This document shows positions 35,027-45,283 of a DNA stretch of 64,000 bases, piece by piece. The position numbers and the translations under genes were made by a program. Source of the DNA: Chitinophaga pinensis (lineage in GTDB: Bacteria; Bacteroidota; Bacteroidia; Flavobacteriales_D; Crocinitomicaceae); assembly GCA_945863605.1 (NCBI GenBank), contig CAMAZP010000013.1, positions 1 through 64,000 of the forward strand. The letters are read 5' to 3'. The stretch's first letter is position 1; each line of letters starts with the position of its first letter. The notes under the pieces were generated by a model that was not told the DNA's origin, did no database searches, and saw only the letters and a program-made list of their open reading frames with translations.

Positions 35027-37105
35027 CTAATAACTCCCCAAGTACCTTCTTAAAAACCACTCTCCAGCTAATAAGAGAAAGAGTAAAAGAAAAATAGAAA
35101 AATAATCCATTAAGTCGTTAAATACCGTTTCTTCATATTGAACATTTGCGATATCTTCTCTTTTTTCAATGTCGGAAAGCAACGATTCATATTGATTTAA
35201 TTGGTAGAATTTCCCGTTTGATTGTTTTGCAAGTTGTTTCATTACTCCATGATTGGCAGTAGTTTCTGATTTTTCAATTTGAATATCTTCGACCACAAAA
35301 TAACCTTGTTTGCTGTATGACTTACCATCATAAGAAGTTTTAGCCGACCAATTGTATTTTCCTGCTTTGAGTTTACCTAACGAAAGTTTGTAAGATGAAC
35401 CAAAAACACCAAATTGAGAACGATAGACTTTGCCATTTTCCGCTGTGACTTTCATTTCAATTAACGGTTTTGTAATTGGTTCCAAGGAGGCATTGTAGAA
35501 CGAAGCATTCACAATAACGTCTTCATCGATTGTAAAGCGTTTTTGAAATTCAACACGTAAACCTGCACCTTGTTGCTTCACTAATAAATAATTAAAGATT
35601 TTACTCCATAAATCTCTAAAAGCATCGTGACTACCAGTTCTAACAAAATCATTTAATTTCCAACGCCACAGACCTTCGCCATAGAGTACACCTGAGCGCA
35701 AGTTATTCTGTTGCAAGAAAAACAAAAGCGGCTCTTTTTTTCGGATTTGTCCAATGCGTTGATACAACAAGACTTCAGCATTACCATTCATTTTCAAACT
35801 TCCGAATTTACTTTTCAAAGGCGGATAATAGGTTATTGCATCAGCTACTTTATCGTCGATTTCGAATGATGAAAAACTTGGATTTAGAAAAGCTTGATTA
35901 TCATCGGTTTGATTTCCAGCAGCCGCCAATAAACCTAGATTGAGTTTAGAAAGTACGCCGTTCGTTGTGTTAGGACCGACCACAAAAAATAAAGGAATTT
36001 TTTTTCCTTGAATCGCATCTAAAGTTGATTGGTCAAAATTAACGCCAGGTTCGTGCCAAATGACCAAGTTCACTTTATCCAACGATTTATTCCAATCTTT
36101 TAAAAGCACACTTTCTGCCTCAATATTTTCGTTTGCATCTAACACTTCTTTCAACGCTGCGATATCAGGATGTGGAGCACCAGCTAAAATCAAGACTTTA
36201 CTACGAGCATCTATTACTTCGATGTAAAAAGTACGCGTGTTATTTTTAAGTGTGTATTCGTTGTCAATTGCTTCGAGCTTAACAATGTAGGTCTGAAATC
36301 CTGGTTTGGTCGCATTTAACACAAAATTTGCTTGTTGAAAATCGCGTTTGCCGTTTTTATATTGCACTATTTGATTGCCAACTTTTTGTCCATTTTGAAA
36401 AATAGAAACATTTACACTACGTGCACCGATTTTAAAAGCTTCTAAATCAACTTCAACTGGGAAATCATTTTTTAAAAAAGCAATATCGTTAACTGTAATA
36501 TTTCGAATTAAATGATCTTTTTTCGGAGTTGTATCTCCAACTGCAAGTGTGAAAACTGGTGTTAAACTTATTTTCTCAGCAGCATAACTTGGATTTGCAC
36601 CAACGTTATAATTTCCGTCAGAAATAAATGTAATTCCACCAATATTTCGGTTATAATAATCGACATTAATTTTTTCAAAACCCAGTTCTAGCGCTGAGCT
36701 ATTTTCTTGAAAACTAGGGATTTCAGCACTAACTTCAGCACCCACAGTCATAGTGACCAATTCAAATCGATCTGCATATTTTGCTTTCAATTTTGTAAGA
36801 AAATCAGTTGTATTTTTTCGAACACTTATGCTGTCCTTGTAATTCAACATGGAAGAAGAATTGTCAATAAGTGCAATAAAAACAGGTTTTTCTTCCCTGT
36901 ATTTTGATGATTGAAATATAATTCCGAGCAATAAAACACCTATGAGCGCCAAAGATGAAAAGCGTAAAATTCGCAAAACCCATTGAAAAATAGGTTTTAC
37001 CTCCGAAAACCATTTTTTATTTTGATAGTGAAAAAAGGTAATTCCAGCTGCAATAAGTACGATTGGAAGTAATAACCAAATTGAAAAATCAGAAATTAGA
37101 AGCAT
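35027..37105 (-). CDS. VWA-domain membrane protein (BatA-like N-terminus)
   Basis: A 692-residue protein. Two N-terminal membrane helices (about 5-25 and 48-66) precede a von Willebrand A domain with a metal-site motif DNSSSM at residue 81 and a TFISDGNYN segment near 157. A long periplasmic region with Ig-like beta segments follows (VNDIAFLKNDFPVEVDLEAF; FYIEVIDARSKVLILAG), and a C-terminal helix (YFSIFLLLFLLLAGEWFLRR) anchors the other end. Such proteins occur in Bacteroidota near Bat aerotolerance operons, but no MoxR or Bat partner is adjacent. Its role is unknown. Confidence 0.78.
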   Translation of the reverse strand: MLLISDFSIWLLLPIVLIAAGITFFHYQNKKWFSEVKPIFQWVLRILRFSSLALIGVLLLGIIFQSSKYREEKPVFIALIDNSSSMLNYKDSISVRKNTTDFLTKLKAKYADRFELVTMTVGAEVSAEIPSFQENSSALELGFEKINVDYYNRNIGGITFISDGNYNVGANPSYAAEKISLTPVFTLAVGDTTPKKDHLIRNITVNDIAFLKNDFPVEVDLEAFKIGARSVNVSIFQNGQKVGNQIVQYKNGKRDFQQANFVLNATKPGFQTYIVKLEAIDNEYTLKNNTRTFYIEVIDARSKVLILAGAPHPDIAALKEVLDANENIEAESVLLKDWNKSLDKVNLVIWHEPGVNFDQSTLDAIQGKKIPLFFVVGPNTTNGVLSKLNLGLLAAAGNQTDDNQAFLNPSFSSFEIDDKVADAITYYPPLKSKFGSLKMNGNAEVLLYQRIGQIRKKEPLLFFLQQNNLRSGVLYGEGLWRWKLNDFVRTGSHDAFRDLWSKIFNYLLVKQQGAGLRVEFQKRFTIDEDVIVNASFYNASLEPITKPLIEMKVTAENGKVYRSQFGVFGSSYKLSLGKLKAGKYNWSAKTSYDGKSYSKQGYFVVEDIQIEKSETTANHGVMKQLAKQSNGKFYQLNQYESLLSDIEKREDIANVQYEETVFNDLMDYFSIFLLLFLLLAGEWFLRRYLGSY

Positions 37106-37276
37106 CGATTCAAAAATAGTTAGAATAAAGAAAAGAAACGAAAATTAATTATTAATTAAAATCAATCTTTATTTTCTTTAACAATCTTAAAATTCAATTT
37201 TAAATTCAGTTTAAAAAAAATTAACAGATTAAGGAATATCGTAAATTCGTTTACTTTTATACTTATAAATTCCTTA

Positions 37277-39727
37277 ATGAAAAGTCTTGTTTTCTATTTA
37301 TCACTTTTAATTTATTTTATTTCTTATGAAAATATTAAAGCACAAAACTACCAAGTTCTTGATGCTTATTCAATGGGAGTAGTACCTTTTGCGAAAGTAT
37401 TTCCTTCAATTGACAAGCCTTTGCTGACAGATATGGATGGGAAATTCCAATTAAATGTTACAGAGCAAGAAATCACCATTAAAGCTAGTACTTACCGCGA
37501 TACAACCTTAAAAATCTATTCTTGGTCAGATACACAAATTTTGCTTCGTCCAGCAGTTCAAAACATTCAAGAAGTAACCGTTTTACCTGGCGAAAATCCT
37601 GCAGATCGCATTATTAAAAAAGCAATTGAAAATCGAAAACTCAATCATCCACTCGAAAATGAGGGTTTTATTAGTCATCAATACAGCAAGTTTATTTTTG
37701 ATATTGACCCAGAAACACGGAAACGATTGATGGATTCTTCAGTTTTAAAGAAAGGCGATACAACTCTTTTGAAAATGCGCAATTTCTTTAGTAAACAGTA
37801 TCTTTTTATGATTGAAAATGCATCAAGGCACTATTTTGAACCTCCCTATAAAGAGAAAGAAATAATTGAAGCTTACAAAGTTTCTGGATTCACCGATCCG
37901 ATTTTTTCAACTTTTGCACAAGAAATGCAATCTTTTCATTTTTATGACAATCAAGTTGCTGTGCTTGGCAAAAATTACATTAATCCAATAGCTTTTGGTT
38001 CATTGAATCGCTATCTTTTCATTTTGGAGGATTCAACAATTAATGCCAAAGACACCACTTACACTGTTTTTTACCGACCGAAAAAAGGCAAAAGTTTTGA
38101 AGGTTTAACGGGTCGTTTATACATCAACACCAATGGTTACGCAATTGAAAAAGTTACAGCTAAGCCTTATGTGATGGATACTTCCGGAATGGCTTTGGAG
38201 ATTGTTCAAGAATATGCTTTTACTGAAAACACGAAATGGTTTCCCTCTAAACTTTCAACTTCTATTGAAATTTATACTGCCGTTGCTGATGTAGAAGCAG
38301 GAACTGTTTCCGTAGTTGCTGGTGGCGAAAAAGTAACAAAACCCAAAAGCTATATCGTTGGAAGAGGATCAACTTACATTGATAAAGTTCAGTTTAATCC
38401 CAAAGAATTAGAAAAAGAAAAGTACAATAATGTATCCACTGAAACTGCTGTAAATGCGGAAATAACCAATGACACTAAATGGAATGAATTGCGCACCAAT
38501 CAACTTTCTGAACGCGAGAAAAACACCTACACTAATTTGGATAGTATTGTTAAAACGCAAAAATTAGATCGCTTTTTGTCACTTGCAAAAGTTCTGGCTT
38601 CTGGTAAGATTCCAATCAAAAAATTCAACTTGGATTTAAAGCGAATCATCAACTATAATCCGTACGAAGGTTATCGTTTGGGCTTAGGAATTGAAACTTC
38701 AGAGCGATTAATAAAACCATTAATACTTGGAACTTATTTTGGCTATGGAACAAAAGATAAAGCTTGGAAATATGGGGCTTACTCACACCTTTTTCTACAT
38801 CGAAGAACGGGCACAAAACTTGAACTTTTTATTCAAAATGATGTTGCAGAAGTTGGTTCTGTACGCTCCATTGCAAATCCTAATTTTTTAACCAATGATT
38901 TAGCACGCGAGTTTTTTATTAAAAACAAAGTGAACCAAGAAAAAATGGGAATTGCTTTTCAAACATATATTCGTTCCAATATGGGCTTGCGATTCGAAGC
39001 AAATACTCAACGACTTTTTTATGGAAACACTTATCAATTTGAAGGTCAAAATGCTTTTCTTGCTAACGAAACTTCACTCATTTGGTCGTGGAATATTCGT
39101 GAGAAAGTAACTATTTTAGGAAATCAACGCCTACCAATGGGAACAAAATTTCCGAAGTTGCAACTCCAAATAGACAAAGGTTGGAAATTGGATGCAGGAA
39201 AATTTTCGAGCAATTTGGATTATTATCGAATAATTTTTCAAGTGCAACAAACAGTTCCCATTATCGGAATTGGAAAGTTAGCATGGTCGCTCAGAACAGG
39301 AATTAGTGATGGCAACGCACCACTTTTCTTTCATCAATTAGTTTCTGCTACGCGATCGAATTGGTCAATTTCTGTCCCAAATACCTTTGAAACTGTTGAG
39401 GCAAATGAGTTTTACCACAAAAAAGCCGCTGCTATATTTACACGTTTTATTTTCAATTCCAAGTACACAAAAGCAAAATGGAACGAACCTCAATTTGGGT
39501 TTCATTACGCATATGGAATTGGCGAATTTCAAAATAAAGAAGCGCACAGCTTAGCCTTTCGCTCGATGGACAAAGGTTTGCACGAGGTTGGATTGTTTTT
39601 AAATGGAATTTTAGTTTCTGGAAATACAAGCATCGGTTTAGGTGGTTTTACACGTTTTGGTTATTATGCGAATCCTGACTGGAAAAGAAATATTGTTCCT
39701 AAGATTGTGGTTGGGGTAGTTTTTTAA
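37277..39727 (+). CDS. DUF5686 outer-membrane protein with carboxypeptidase-like domain
   Basis: An 816-residue protein. After a signal peptide comes a carboxypeptidase-regulatory-like plug domain (about 25-95; QVLDAYSMGVVPFAKVF, TDMDGKFQLNV), then the DUF5686 region beginning NPADRIIKKAIENRKLNHP. The C-terminal ~350 residues are rich in alternating aromatic strands and end in VVF, as in an outer-membrane beta barrel. The family is common in Bacteroidota, with no settled function. It is divergent from the VWA gene. Confidence 0.85.
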   Translation: MKSLVFYLSLLIYFISYENIKAQNYQVLDAYSMGVVPFAKVFPSIDKPLLTDMDGKFQLNVTEQEITIKASTYRDTTLKIYSWSDTQILLRPAVQNIQEVTVLPGENPADRIIKKAIENRKLNHPLENEGFISHQYSKFIFDIDPETRKRLMDSSVLKKGDTTLLKMRNFFSKQYLFMIENASRHYFEPPYKEKEIIEAYKVSGFTDPIFSTFAQEMQSFHFYDNQVAVLGKNYINPIAFGSLNRYLFILEDSTINAKDTTYTVFYRPKKGKSFEGLTGRLYINTNGYAIEKVTAKPYVMDTSGMALEIVQEYAFTENTKWFPSKLSTSIEIYTAVADVEAGTVSVVAGGEKVTKPKSYIVGRGSTYIDKVQFNPKELEKEKYNNVSTETAVNAEITNDTKWNELRTNQLSEREKNTYTNLDSIVKTQKLDRFLSLAKVLASGKIPIKKFNLDLKRIINYNPYEGYRLGLGIETSERLIKPLILGTYFGYGTKDKAWKYGAYSHLFLHRRTGTKLELFIQNDVAEVGSVRSIANPNFLTNDLAREFFIKNKVNQEKMGIAFQTYIRSNMGLRFEANTQRLFYGNTYQFEGQNAFLANETSLIWSWNIREKVTILGNQRLPMGTKFPKLQLQIDKGWKLDAGKFSSNLDYYRIIFQVQQTVPIIGIGKLAWSLRTGISDGNAPLFFHQLVSATRSNWSISVPNTFETVEANEFYHKKAAAIFTRFIFNSKYTKAKWNEPQFGFHYAYGIGEFQNKEAHSLAFRSMDKGLHEVGLFLNGILVSGNTSIGLGGFTRFGYYANPDWKRNIVPKIVVGVVF

Positions 39728-39868
39728 TTTTATGAGAATAGGTTTTTGTCAGAAGAACGGTTAAAACTTTGAAAAAGAAAGTACTACGATTTGGAATCAT
39801 AAATATTAAAATGTGCAGATAATTTTGAAATTAAAAGTGAATAAGTTAATATTGAAATAAAATTTATA

Positions 39869-40741
39869 ATGATTTTAAAAACAATAAAAAAGACTACTTT
39901 ATTCTTAATATTTCTTATTTTTTTTTCGTGTAGAAATGGAGAAAGTAATTTAGGTTCTTCAGCAGGTGGAGCTGTTAGTGAAGATATGAATAAAGAGTCA
40001 CAAGTAGAAAACAATGACCCGCCAGATGATTATGCAGAAGGTGTTTTTCCAAATCCAGACGAAGAAATTTTTCCTACTGAGTTTGAATTGAAAACTTATT
40101 ATATCGTGCCTTCTGGCGCTTACCACGACACGGATGAATTACCAAAAATTAAACAAAAAGAGGAATGGCTTGGTTTTTATAAAAATGATGCTGGTGAATT
40201 GGAATTAAAGGCTGTTAAAATGATCTTCAAACGCGTTTTTGATGAAATGATGGATTCCGACAAAAAAAGACCAACAGGAATTGAGCCTATTCCTTCAGAT
40301 GCCGTCAACTGCGAGTTTGTACTGAATCCAATTGGTGGAATGAAACCAAAGAAATTAGTCTCTTTGGTAAATGAAGCAGATAGCTTTCTTCCAGGTGAAC
40401 AAAAAATAATTAAATCAAATGATGTCGTGTACCGAATTTACGCAACAGGTGTTAAAGTAATAGAAAACGACCAAGAAGGTATCAGAAACTATCAACTTTT
40501 TGTAGAGTCAAAGGATAAAAACGGAATGAAGAAAACACAATTATTGATGCAAGTTCCAACTTTTGGTAAGGATGGGCTACCTTCGATTCGTATTGTTCTA
40601 GCTTCCTATTTAGATGATGATTCAATTCCAGATTTTATTCTAGAAAATGAAAATGATACTTACATTTATCTTTCAAAGTTTGCGTCTGAAAGTGAAATAG
40701 TTAAAGTTGTTGGGTCGGATGTTTTACCAAGTGGATGTTAG
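39869..40741 (+). CDS. lipoprotein of unknown function, 290 aa
   Basis: A lipoprotein signal (TLFLIFLIFFSC) precedes an acidic linker (SEDMNKESQVENNDPPDDYA) and a globular domain. I recognise no family. The C-terminal half contains SYLDDDSIPDFILENEND, a calcium-loop or repeat-like segment seen in VCBS/FG-GAP-type proteins. It may monitor or bind something at the envelope. The stop codon is followed after one base by the methyltransferase ATG, so the two are co-transcribed. Confidence 0.7.
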   Translation: MILKTIKKTTLFLIFLIFFSCRNGESNLGSSAGGAVSEDMNKESQVENNDPPDDYAEGVFPNPDEEIFPTEFELKTYYIVPSGAYHDTDELPKIKQKEEWLGFYKNDAGELELKAVKMIFKRVFDEMMDSDKKRPTGIEPIPSDAVNCEFVLNPIGGMKPKKLVSLVNEADSFLPGEQKIIKSNDVVYRIYATGVKVIENDQEGIRNYQLFVESKDKNGMKKTQLLMQVPTFGKDGLPSIRIVLASYLDDDSIPDFILENENDTYIYLSKFASESEIVKVVGSDVLPSGC

Positions 40742-40742
40742 T

Positions 40743-41543
40743 ATGAATAAAGAAACTCAATTTTTTGAAACAAATAAAAAATCATGGGACGGTGTAGTTG
40801 AAACTCACCTTGCCTCTGATTTTTACAACAACGACGCTTTTATAGCTGGTGAAAACTCTTTGAAAGAAATCGAACTTGCCATTTTAGGTGAGGTGAAGGG
40901 ATTAAAAATTCTTCATTTACAGTGCCACTTCGGTCAAGATTCAATTTCACTGAGTAGAATGGGCGCTGAGGTAACAGGTGTTGATTTTTCACCAAAAGCA
41001 ATAGAAACAGCAAAAAATTTAGCCGTTAAAACAGGACAAAACACGCAATTCATTTGTTCCAATGTTTATGATTTATCAGCTGTTTTAACAGAACAATTTG
41101 ACATCGTATTTACTTCTTACGGCACAATTGGTTGGCTTCCTGACTTGAATCGTTGGGCTAAGGTGGTGGCTCAATTTTTAAAACCAAAAGGAAAATTTGT
41201 TTTTGTTGAATTTCACCCCGTTGTTTGGATGTTTGACGATAATTTTTCTAAAGTTGCCTACAACTACTTTAACGCAGGACCAATAATGGAAAATGAAACC
41301 GGAACATATGCAGATAAAAATGCAGAAATCCGAAATGAGTATGTTATGTGGAATCACGATTTAGGAGAAGTTTTAAGTAGTCTTTTAATGGAGAATTTAG
41401 AATTAAAACAGTTTAAAGAGTACGATTATTCACCGTATAATTGTTTTAAACACACAATTGAATTTGAACCAAGCCACTACAGAATAAAGCATTTAGACAA
41501 TTTTATTCCGATGGTTTACTCATTAGTAATGGAAAAAAAGTAG
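40743..41543 (+). CDS. class I SAM-dependent methyltransferase
   Basis: A 266-residue Methyltransf_25/11-type protein. SAM motif I is KILHLQCHFGQDSISLS (a variant LxCxxGxxS), followed by GVDFSPKAIETAK and FDIVFTSYGTIGWL. The open frame starts 12 codons earlier, inside the lipoprotein gene, but the ATG one base after that stop is the better start. The substrate is unknown. Confidence 0.85.
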   Translation: MNKETQFFETNKKSWDGVVETHLASDFYNNDAFIAGENSLKEIELAILGEVKGLKILHLQCHFGQDSISLSRMGAEVTGVDFSPKAIETAKNLAVKTGQNTQFICSNVYDLSAVLTEQFDIVFTSYGTIGWLPDLNRWAKVVAQFLKPKGKFVFVEFHPVVWMFDDNFSKVAYNYFNAGPIMENETGTYADKNAEIRNEYVMWNHDLGEVLSSLLMENLELKQFKEYDYSPYNCFKHTIEFEPSHYRIKHLDNFIPMVYSLVMEKK

Positions 41544-41546
41544 ATT

Positions 41547-42191
41547 TCAGAACTTAGTTTTAAGTTCTTGATTGACTCTTGCATATTCAAATCGCTTTAA
41601 AAGTTGTGGCAACGCATATCCGTCTAAACCATTAATAGTAACTACGTTTACTTTGTCCAAATGGAGCCATTTATCTTCTCGATCTAAAATGGAATCGTAG
41701 TAAATTGCTTCGATTGCCGCAATGATATGAATTGTATTGTTTTCAATAATTTGATATTCATTCACATAACGACAAAGTAAACGAACAGGACTGCCTTTCA
41801 CAAATGGAATCTGGATTTCATCTAAATATTCTTCCTCTAAATCGGTCATTTCAAATTCAGAAACGGATGCGTCATATGCTGCCGAACTCTGATGTGCAGC
41901 CGAAATCATATTTTCTGTAATCGCATTTACCGTAAAAAAACCTGTTTCTTTCAAGTTGGTGTAAGTATCTCTTGGAACTGTATTTGGTCGAAGTATAAAA
42001 CCCAATAATGCAGGGTCGCTTCCTAAATGAGTGACACTTGAAAAGACAGCAACATTACTAATTCCAGCTGCAGATTTTGTAGCGATTAAGTTGGCTGATT
42101 TATACCCCATACAACTATTGATTAAGTTGAGACGAGGAATTTTACTGAATTGACTGAACGTTTCTTTGGTGTGTTTAATCATCATTTTCAA
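41547..42191 (-). CDS. flavin reductase family protein
   Basis: A 214-residue FMN-binding split-barrel protein of the flavin reductase-like (DIM6/NTAB) family: NLIATKSAAGISNVAVFSSV, PALLGFILRPNTVPRDTYTN and GFFTVNAITENM. Such proteins reduce FMN/FAD with NAD(P)H or act as flavin oxygenase components. It lies downstream of a photolyase gene on the same strand. Upstream are three 32-base-spaced repeats (42291-42377) that could be its operator. Confidence 0.87.
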   Translation of the reverse strand: MKMMIKHTKETFSQFSKIPRLNLINSCMGYKSANLIATKSAAGISNVAVFSSVTHLGSDPALLGFILRPNTVPRDTYTNLKETGFFTVNAITENMISAAHQSSAAYDASVSEFEMTDLEEEYLDEIQIPFVKGSPVRLLCRYVNEYQIIENNTIHIIAAIEAIYYDSILDREDKWLHLDKVNVVTINGLDGYALPQLLKRFEYARVNQELKTKF

Positions 42192-42290
42192 TTACTTTTT
42201 ATAATAACAGAAAGCATCGATTGTTGTTTAATTTTGCAAGTTTCTTTAAAAAGAAATATTGACTTTGTTTTTCTTTTTGGAATTTAGATT

Positions 42291-42377
42291 ACATTTTTTC
42301 GTACGAATTTTTGTTGTTTAACGCATTTTTTCGTACGACTTTTTGTAAATTAATACACTTTTACCCACGACTTTTTT
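42291..42377. repeat. three 32-base-period direct repeats upstream of the flavin reductase gene
   Basis: CATTTTTTCGTACGA begins at 42292 and again at 42324; a third, more diverged unit CACTTTTACCCACGA begins at 42356. The spacing is exactly 32 in both cases. The TCGTACGA core is itself palindromic and flanked by T-tracts. The block lies about 100-190 bases before the flavin reductase start, within a 357-base stretch that otherwise shows no gene. Confidence 0.6.
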
Positions 42378-42548
42378 ATTTTAAATGAAAAAACACGAGC
42401 TTAAACCAAAAAACTCACGCCCCTGATTGTAGCGGCATCCTCCGAAAAAACAAAGTGAGAGCGAAAAAAGAGAGCGTTGATTCAATGTGAAAATGATTGA
42501 AAGAGCGAGAAAGTCGGAGATACAGCGAAAAGTAGGAAATGGCGCCCT

Positions 42549-44021
42549 TTAATTTCTTTTCTGATTCACGTGTTTTGCGAGAATTCGTTTTCCTTCGATT
42601 TTCACCAAGGAAGTGCTTCGAAATGACCAAACAATATCGCTAGCATTTTTGCGCGTTTCCTCAATGTCAACGATGGGATGCGGATAGTTTACACCAATTT
42701 TACACTGATAAAATTCTTGTTCCATTTCGCTCAATTTCCAAGGTTCGTGGATGAGGTGCGCAGGAATATTTTTCAATTCAGGCAACCATTGTTTGATAAA
42801 CGTGCCTTCAGGATCGTGGTCTTCGGAATTCTTAATCGGATTGTAAATTCGAATCGTGTTGATACCTGTCACGCCCGATTGCATTTGTAATTGCGGGTAA
42901 TGAATCCCTGGTTCGTAGTCCAAAAATTGCCGTGCTAGAAAATGTAAATCGCGCCAATCTTGCCATAAATTGAAGACAAAAAACGATACAACCATCGCGC
43001 GCATTCGGAAGTTGATGTAGCCAGTTTGCACCACACAACGCATACACGCATCCACAATTGGAACGCCCGTTTTACCTTGTTGCCACGCCAGAATATAGTG
43101 TTTGTTTCTAACTTTTTGAAGTTGATTGTAAGCTTTGTTGACGTTCTCAAATTCCATACTACATTCATCTTCAAACTTTTGAATGAAATGATAATGCCAA
43201 TGTAAACGTGAAATGAAATTATCTAATGCTCGTTTGTTTTTCGAAGTTTTGTAATGCTGTTGGGTGTACAAATAAACCATCCGCATACTGATATTTCCGT
43301 AGGCCAAATAAGGCGAAATTCGGCTACAACCTTTACGACTCAACAAGGGTTTTGAAATGTGTTTGCTGTAATTTACATAGCGTTCTTCCAAGAAACTTTT
43401 CAAATAACGCCAAGCCAATGTTTCACCACCTTCTTGAAAACTCTTGTTTCTTTTGGTAATGTTTTCGTCTAGTTTCGGTCCTTTGATTTGCTGGTAAAAT
43501 TCATCTTCCAGTCTCAGAAAATTGGTGTTTTCTTCGTTAATCAATTTCGGTACAGAAGTCATGGTTGCTTTCCAACGTTTTTCCCAATCGCTTCGGTTTT
43601 TCAGCCGACGAATGATACCATTGGTGCGACTTTCTTTCCAATTAACTCCCTTTTCCTTGAAGAAAGTTTGCATTTTTAAGTCACGGTCGAAAGTGAGTTT
43701 GTTGCCAATTTCTTGATGCGAGAAAACGATTTGAATGTCGAACTCTTCAGCTAAACTCTGAAAAACAGGAAATACTTCAGAGTGAAAAATATAAACTTGA
43801 GCTTTTATATCTTGAAGCTTTAGATTCATGTCCATCAACGATTCATATACAAAGCGCCAATGTCTTACATCACTGTCTTCGAAAGCCATTACGCTTGGTT
43901 CGAAACAATACAAAAGCAAAATTGGAAGCGATTCTTTTTGAGCCAAAAACAAAGGTTCGTGGTCTGTAAAACGCAAGTCGCGCTTGAACCAAACGATGTT
44001 TATTTTTTGTTTCAAAATCAA
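42549..44021 (-). CDS. cryptochrome / deoxyribodipyrimidine photolyase family protein
   Basis: A 490-residue flavoprotein. The N-terminal alpha/beta domain ([17 protein letters not shown]) would bind an antenna chromophore. The C-terminal FAD domain has [32 protein letters not shown], then [20 protein letters not shown] and [20 protein letters not shown], the known FAD/DNA-binding region. It either repairs pyrimidine dimers with blue light or senses light; the sequence does not decide. It follows the SDR gene by 20 bases, so they form an operon. Confidence 0.87.
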   Translation of the reverse strand: MILKQKINIVWFKRDLRFTDHEPLFLAQKESLPILLLYCFEPSVMAFEDSDVRHWRFVYESLMDMNLKLQDIKAQVYIFHSEVFPVFQSLAEEFDIQIVFSHQEIGNKLTFDRDLKMQTFFKEKGVNWKESRTNGIIRRLKNRSDWEKRWKATMTSVPKLINEENTNFLRLEDEFYQQIKGPKLDENITKRNKSFQEGGETLAWRYLKSFLEERYVNYSKHISKPLLSRKGCSRISPYLAYGNISMRMVYLYTQQHYKTSKNKRALDNFISRLHWHYHFIQKFEDECSMEFENVNKAYNQLQKVRNKHYILAWQQGKTGVPIVDACMRCVVQTGYINFRMRAMVVSFFVFNLWQDWRDLHFLARQFLDYEPGIHYPQLQMQSGVTGINTIRIYNPIKNSEDHDPEGTFIKQWLPELKNIPAHLIHEPWKLSEMEQEFYQCKIGVNYPHPIVDIEETRKNASDIVWSFRSTSLVKIEGKRILAKHVNQKRN

Positions 44022-44041
44022 TTCTGATCAAGCATCCAACA

Positions 44042-44731
44042 TTAAGAATTCTTTATGTTACCCATTCCACCATCCACGTGCATAATCTGACCTGTAATCC
44101 AACTTGCATTTTCAGAAAGAAGAAATTCCACCACACTCGCAAGGTCTTTTGGTTCACCAATTTTTTTCAAAGGATGACGATTCGCACTTGCTTCGATTTT
44201 TTCAGGTGTGCTCAACAAACGCTCTGCCATTGGCGTATGTGTCAAAGAAGGAGCTACGCAATTCACTCTAATTTTCGGTGCAAATTCAGCAGCTAAGGAA
44301 CGTGTTAAACCTTCAATTGCGCCTTTGCTTACTGCAATAGAAGCGTGGAAAGGCATTCCAGTTTGAACAGCAACTGTGCTAAATAAAACAATAGATGCTT
44401 TATCGGATAATTGTAAGTTCGGTGTGTAGGTTTGAATGCTTTTAATAGCGCCCAAAACATTAATATTGAAATCGTTTTGAAAGTCTGTTTCTTTCAAACC
44501 TCTAAACGGTTTTAGGTTAATTGACCCTGGAAAATAGACCAAACCATCGATTGTTCCTTCTAATTTTGGAAAACTTGTTTCGCCATTTAAAGTGTATTCA
44601 TAAAACTCAGTGAAAGGTGCATCAGGTTCGTTTCTTGAAATGGATATAACCCGTTCATTTTTTGCAATAAGTACTTTTGCGACTTCTTTTGCTACGGCTG
44701 ATGAAGCTCCGATTAGTAATGTTGTTTTCAT
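44042..44731 (-). CDS. SDR family oxidoreductase without the catalytic Tyr
   Basis: A 229-residue Rossmann protein of the short-chain dehydrogenase family. The dinucleotide loop is GASSAVAKE (8-16). S118 (VLFSTVAVQTG) and K136 (SIAVSKGAIEGLTRSLA) are in place, but the residue four before the Lys, normally the catalytic Tyr, is Ile132. The C-terminal VNCVAPSLTHTPMAERLL and ITGQIMHVDGGMG are canonical. The same replacement occurs, as I recall, in a subgroup that includes genes near photolyases. It is co-directional with the photolyase gene; its reaction is unknown. Confidence 0.83.
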   Translation of the reverse strand: MKTTLLIGASSAVAKEVAKVLIAKNERVISISRNEPDAPFTEFYEYTLNGETSFPKLEGTIDGLVYFPGSINLKPFRGLKETDFQNDFNINVLGAIKSIQTYTPNLQLSDKASIVLFSTVAVQTGMPFHASIAVSKGAIEGLTRSLAAEFAPKIRVNCVAPSLTHTPMAERLLSTPEKIEASANRHPLKKIGEPKDLASVVEFLLSENASWITGQIMHVDGGMGNIKNS

Positions 44732-45131
44732 AAAGCTAAAACAATAAAAAAAGAGGAATTGTTTTGAAAGAATGAAATAGTATATTCAATTTTAAAAAAC
44801 TAGAAATCTATTTCAGAATACAAAGAAAAAACAGCTAAAAAAACTGGACTTTAAGGTTTATTGAAAAGTATAAATTAGTAGGAAAATAAATAATAAATAC
44901 AACTTTTAACGAAATTGAATTTTACTAAAAAGTAGCCATAATTATTTAATTATTACTTAAACTACTTAATTGATTTATAGAATTTTATGATATAATTGGT
45001 AAATTATTATAGATTTCAGTTTAGTAACATTAAACAGAAAATAATATAATATAGTAAATTAGGATTTAGGAGATAAATTTGATTATTAATCTCAGAAATC
45101 CTTTAGACATACATATCAAAGTCAAGTCATT
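44732..45131. other. 400-base AT-rich intergenic stretch with one stable hairpin
   Basis: No credible ORF is seen on either strand. The only clear structure is at 45061-45102, where AGGATTT pairs with AAATCCT and GAGAT with ATCTC around an AT loop. The hairpin lies 30 bases from the relic aspS end and could be a terminator for minus-strand transcripts arriving from the hydrolase gene, or mark the edge of the inserted segment. Confidence 0.5.
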
Positions 45132-45203
45132 TTACCCTCTCAACTTAATCCCCAACTCTTTCAATTGTTTATCATCCAATGGTGATGGTGCGTCAATCAT
45201 TGT
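45132..45203 (-). pseudogene. relic copy of the aspS 3' end
   Basis: Bases 45142-45203 match the end of aspS (47286-47347) over 62 bases with five differences, in the same orientation. Read in frame it gives [20 protein letters not shown] then LRG and TAA, against [20 protein letters not shown] and LK in aspS. The changes are synonymous or conservative, so this end evolved within a working gene. The match stops abruptly after CATTGT. A longer ORF running into the hydrolase gene is a by-product and not a gene. Confidence 0.88.
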
Positions 45204-45283
45204 ATTGTGACTATGATAATTTGTCTTATTTTTTAATATTTTCAGTTGATACAAGAATTTATTTTTCATTTCATAAAACGAAT

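Noticed and set aside
42415-42630. 71-codon minus-strand ORF at the photolyase 3' end
   Set aside because: It overlaps the photolyase gene in another frame, has no recognisable protein features, and its downstream part is repetitive AT-rich DNA.
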